DNA of 8,043 bases from DATJSJ01 sp035504175 (lineage in GTDB: Bacteria > Pseudomonadota > Alphaproteobacteria > Acetobacterales > Acetobacteraceae). Under the pieces are notes generated by a model, which saw only the letters and a program-made list of their open reading frames with translations, made no database searches and was not told where the DNA came from. Position numbers and translations under genes: made by a program. Shown here piece by piece: positions 6,670 through 8,043 of the stretch. Every line of letters begins with the position of its first letter. Positions within the stretch are counted from its first letter, which is position 1. The stretch covers positions 1 to 8,043 of the forward strand of contig DATJSJ010000238.1 in NCBI GenBank assembly GCA_035504175.1, in the 5' to 3' direction.

Positions 6670-8043
6670 TCAGCCTGCCTGCGCGCCATGGCCGGTCGCG
6701 AGCGACACCAGCCGCGCCTCGGTCAGCGCCTTGCCGGCGAGCTCGCCGGCGATGCGGCCGCGATAGAGCACGAGGCAGCGATCGGCGAGCTGCACGAGTT
6801 CCGACAGCTCCGTCGAGTACATCAGCACGCTGCCGCCGGCGGCGGCGAAGCCGCGGATCACGCCGTAGATCACCTGCTTGGTGCCGACATCGACGCCGCG
6901 CGTCGGATCGAACAGCACCAGGTGCCGGGCGCCGGAGGCGACGACGCGGGCGATCAATGCCTTCTGCTGGTTGCCGCCGGACAGGCCCGAGATGCGCATG
7001 CCGAGATAGCGGTCGGCGAGATCGACGTCGTGCGCCGCATGCGCGACCCGGCCCCGCTCGCGGCCGCGGTCGATCAGCCCGAGATGCGCCACCTGATCGA
7101 GAATCGGCAGCGAGATGTTGCTGCCGGTGCTGAGGCCGAGGAAGATCCCCTCGGTCTTGCGCTCCTCCGGCACGAAGCCGACGCCGAGACGCAGCGCCTC
7201 CGCCGGCGAGGCGAGCCGCCGTGGCCGGCCGTCGATTTCCATGACGCCGCCGTCGAACGGCGTCACGCCGCCGAGCATGCGGAACAGCTCGCGCTGCCCC
7301 TGGCCCTCGAGTGCGGCGACGCCAAGGATTTCGCCGCCACGCAACTCCAGGCTGAGGCCGTCGACGCCCGGACCGCGCAGATCGCGCACAGCGATCGCCG
7401 GAGCGTCGCCGGGCACCGCGGCGGGCTTGCCGGCCTGCAACGCCTGCTCCGGTCCGGTGCCGACCATCATGCGGAAGATGTCGGCATCCTGCGCGTCGGC
7501 GAGATCGACCGTGCCGATGCTCTCGCCGTTGCGCAGCACGGTGCCGCGCTGGCAGAGCCGCCGCACCTCGGCCAGCCGGTGCGAGATGTAGAGGACGGCG
7601 ACACCCTGCGCCGCCAGGCGCTCGACGATCGCGAACAGCCATTCCGGCTCGGCCAGCGCCGCGGTCGGTTCGTCCAGCACCAGCAGCCGGGGTCGGTGAC
7701 TGAGCGCGCGCACGATCTCGACGCGCTGCTTCTCCGCCAGCGACAGATCGCTCACCAGCGCGCCGGGCGGAATGTCGCGGGCATTGAACTCGGCGAGCAG
7801 CGCCGACGCGCCGCGCTCGCCGAGCCGCGGCGAAGCGAGCCCGGCCCAGCCTTTGCGCTGCCGCGGCAGCGTCAGGTTGGTCGCGACCGTGAGGTTCGGC
7901 AGCAGGCTGAGTTCCTGGAACGCGGTGGAGACGCCGGCGGCGCGCGCCGCCAGCAGCGAAGGCGGCTCGAACGCCTCGCCGCCGAGCCGCACCGTCCCGG
8001 CATCGGGCCGCACGATGCCGCTTAGGATCTTGACCAGCGTCGA
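6670..8043 (-). CDS. Sugar ABC transporter ATP-binding protein, CUT2 (RbsA/XylG-like), N-terminus off the right edge
   Basis: The last 457 residues of a tandem ATPase that powers the two permeases. The right edge cuts inside Walker A of the first domain: the visible protein begins STLVKILSGIVRPDAG, the normal continuation of GxGxGK. Domain 1 then shows a Q-loop (AFQE, Q at about 43), signature LSLAEKQ (about 100-106), Walker B LLVLDEPTAAL (about 120-130) and the H-loop SHR (His at about 155). Domain 2 has a degenerate Walker A (ALEGQGQREL) and a good signature LSGGNQQK. Its Walker B reads LVLFDPTRGVDVG, with Phe-Asp where most relatives have Asp-Glu, and its H-loop position reads STELSE with no His. 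Weak domain-2 catalytic motifs are known for RbsA-type proteins, so domain 1 probably does most of the hydrolysis. A GTG at 8013 is in frame but is not the start, because the coding homology runs through it. It is the first visible gene of the operon. Confidence 0.93.
   Translation of the reverse strand, partial: STLVKILSGIVRPDAGTVRLGGEAFEPPSLLAARAAGVSTAFQELSLLPNLTVATNLTLPRQRKGWAGLASPRLGERGASALLAEFNARDIPPGALVSDLSLAEKQRVEIVRALSHRPRLLVLDEPTAALAEPEWLFAIVERLAAQGVAVLYISHRLAEVRRLCQRGTVLRNGESIGTVDLADAQDADIFRMMVGTGPEQALQAGKPAAVPGDAPAIAVRDLRGPGVDGLSLELRGGEILGVAALEGQGQRELFRMLGGVTPFDGGVMEIDGRPRRLASPAEALRLGVGFVPEERKTEGIFLGLSTGSNISLPILDQVAHLGLIDRGRERGRVAHAAHDVDLADRYLGMRISGLSGGNQQKALIARVVASGARHLVLFDPTRGVDVGTKQVIYGVIRGFAAAGGSVLMYSTELSELVQLADRCLVLYRGRIAGELAGKALTEARLVSLATGHGAQAG

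Noticed and set aside
4577..7642. A 1021-codon minus-strand open frame that could be read as a large fusion protein
   Set aside because: Only its last 367 codons are the second permease. The upstream part overlaps the first permease and the ATPase in another frame and is Arg/Ala/Gly-rich without membrane segments. The ATGA overlap at 5677-5680 marks the true start.
6688..8025. A 445-codon plus-strand open frame opposite the ATPase
   Set aside because: It is a mirror of the ATPase gene, rich in Arg, Ala, Glu and His, with no domain and no ribosome binding site of note.

Overview
The window is GC-rich, and all eight genes lie on the minus strand, packed like one operon read from the right edge (8043) to the left edge (1). 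Base composition, the CUT2-type sugar ABC transporter, the LacI regulator and the HisD-like and lactonase-like enzymes fit an alphaproteobacterium (Rhizobiales or Rhodospirillales type). This placement is inference; no rRNA, tRNA or marker gene is present to fix the taxon.

Layout in transcription order: (1) a ribose/xylose-type ABC ATPase with two nucleotide-binding domains, cut by the right edge inside its first Walker A motif; (2) a 330-aa permease whose ATG directly follows the ATPase stop; (3) a 367-aa permease overlapping the previous gene by 4 bases; (4) a 406-aa secreted sugar-binding protein behind a strong Shine-Dalgarno; (5) a 90-base gap with a 12-bp GNRA-capped hairpin and a smaller hairpin beside it; (6) a 428-aa histidinol-dehydrogenase-family enzyme with its full zinc and catalytic set; (7) a LacI-family repressor, 9 bases downstream and in the same frame; (8) an unrecognised 181-aa protein overlapping lacI by 4 bases; (9) the first 107 residues of a metallo-beta-lactamase-fold hydrolase of the N-acyl-homoserine-lactonase-like type, cut by the left edge. 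No gap without a gene is longer than 90 bases.

The genes read as an uptake-and-catabolism cassette. The periplasmic protein and CUT2 transporter import a small polar compound, the HisD-like enzyme would oxidise an alcohol on it (or on an intermediate) to an acid, the MBL hydrolase would open a lactone or ester, and the LacI protein would sense the compound. No other histidine biosynthesis gene is visible, so a catabolic role like that of sulfopropanediol dehydrogenase HpsN is more likely than histidinol oxidation. The substrate cannot be read from the sequence. The promoter should lie beyond the right edge. I see no mobile element, CRISPR array, RNA gene or convincing intrinsic terminator.
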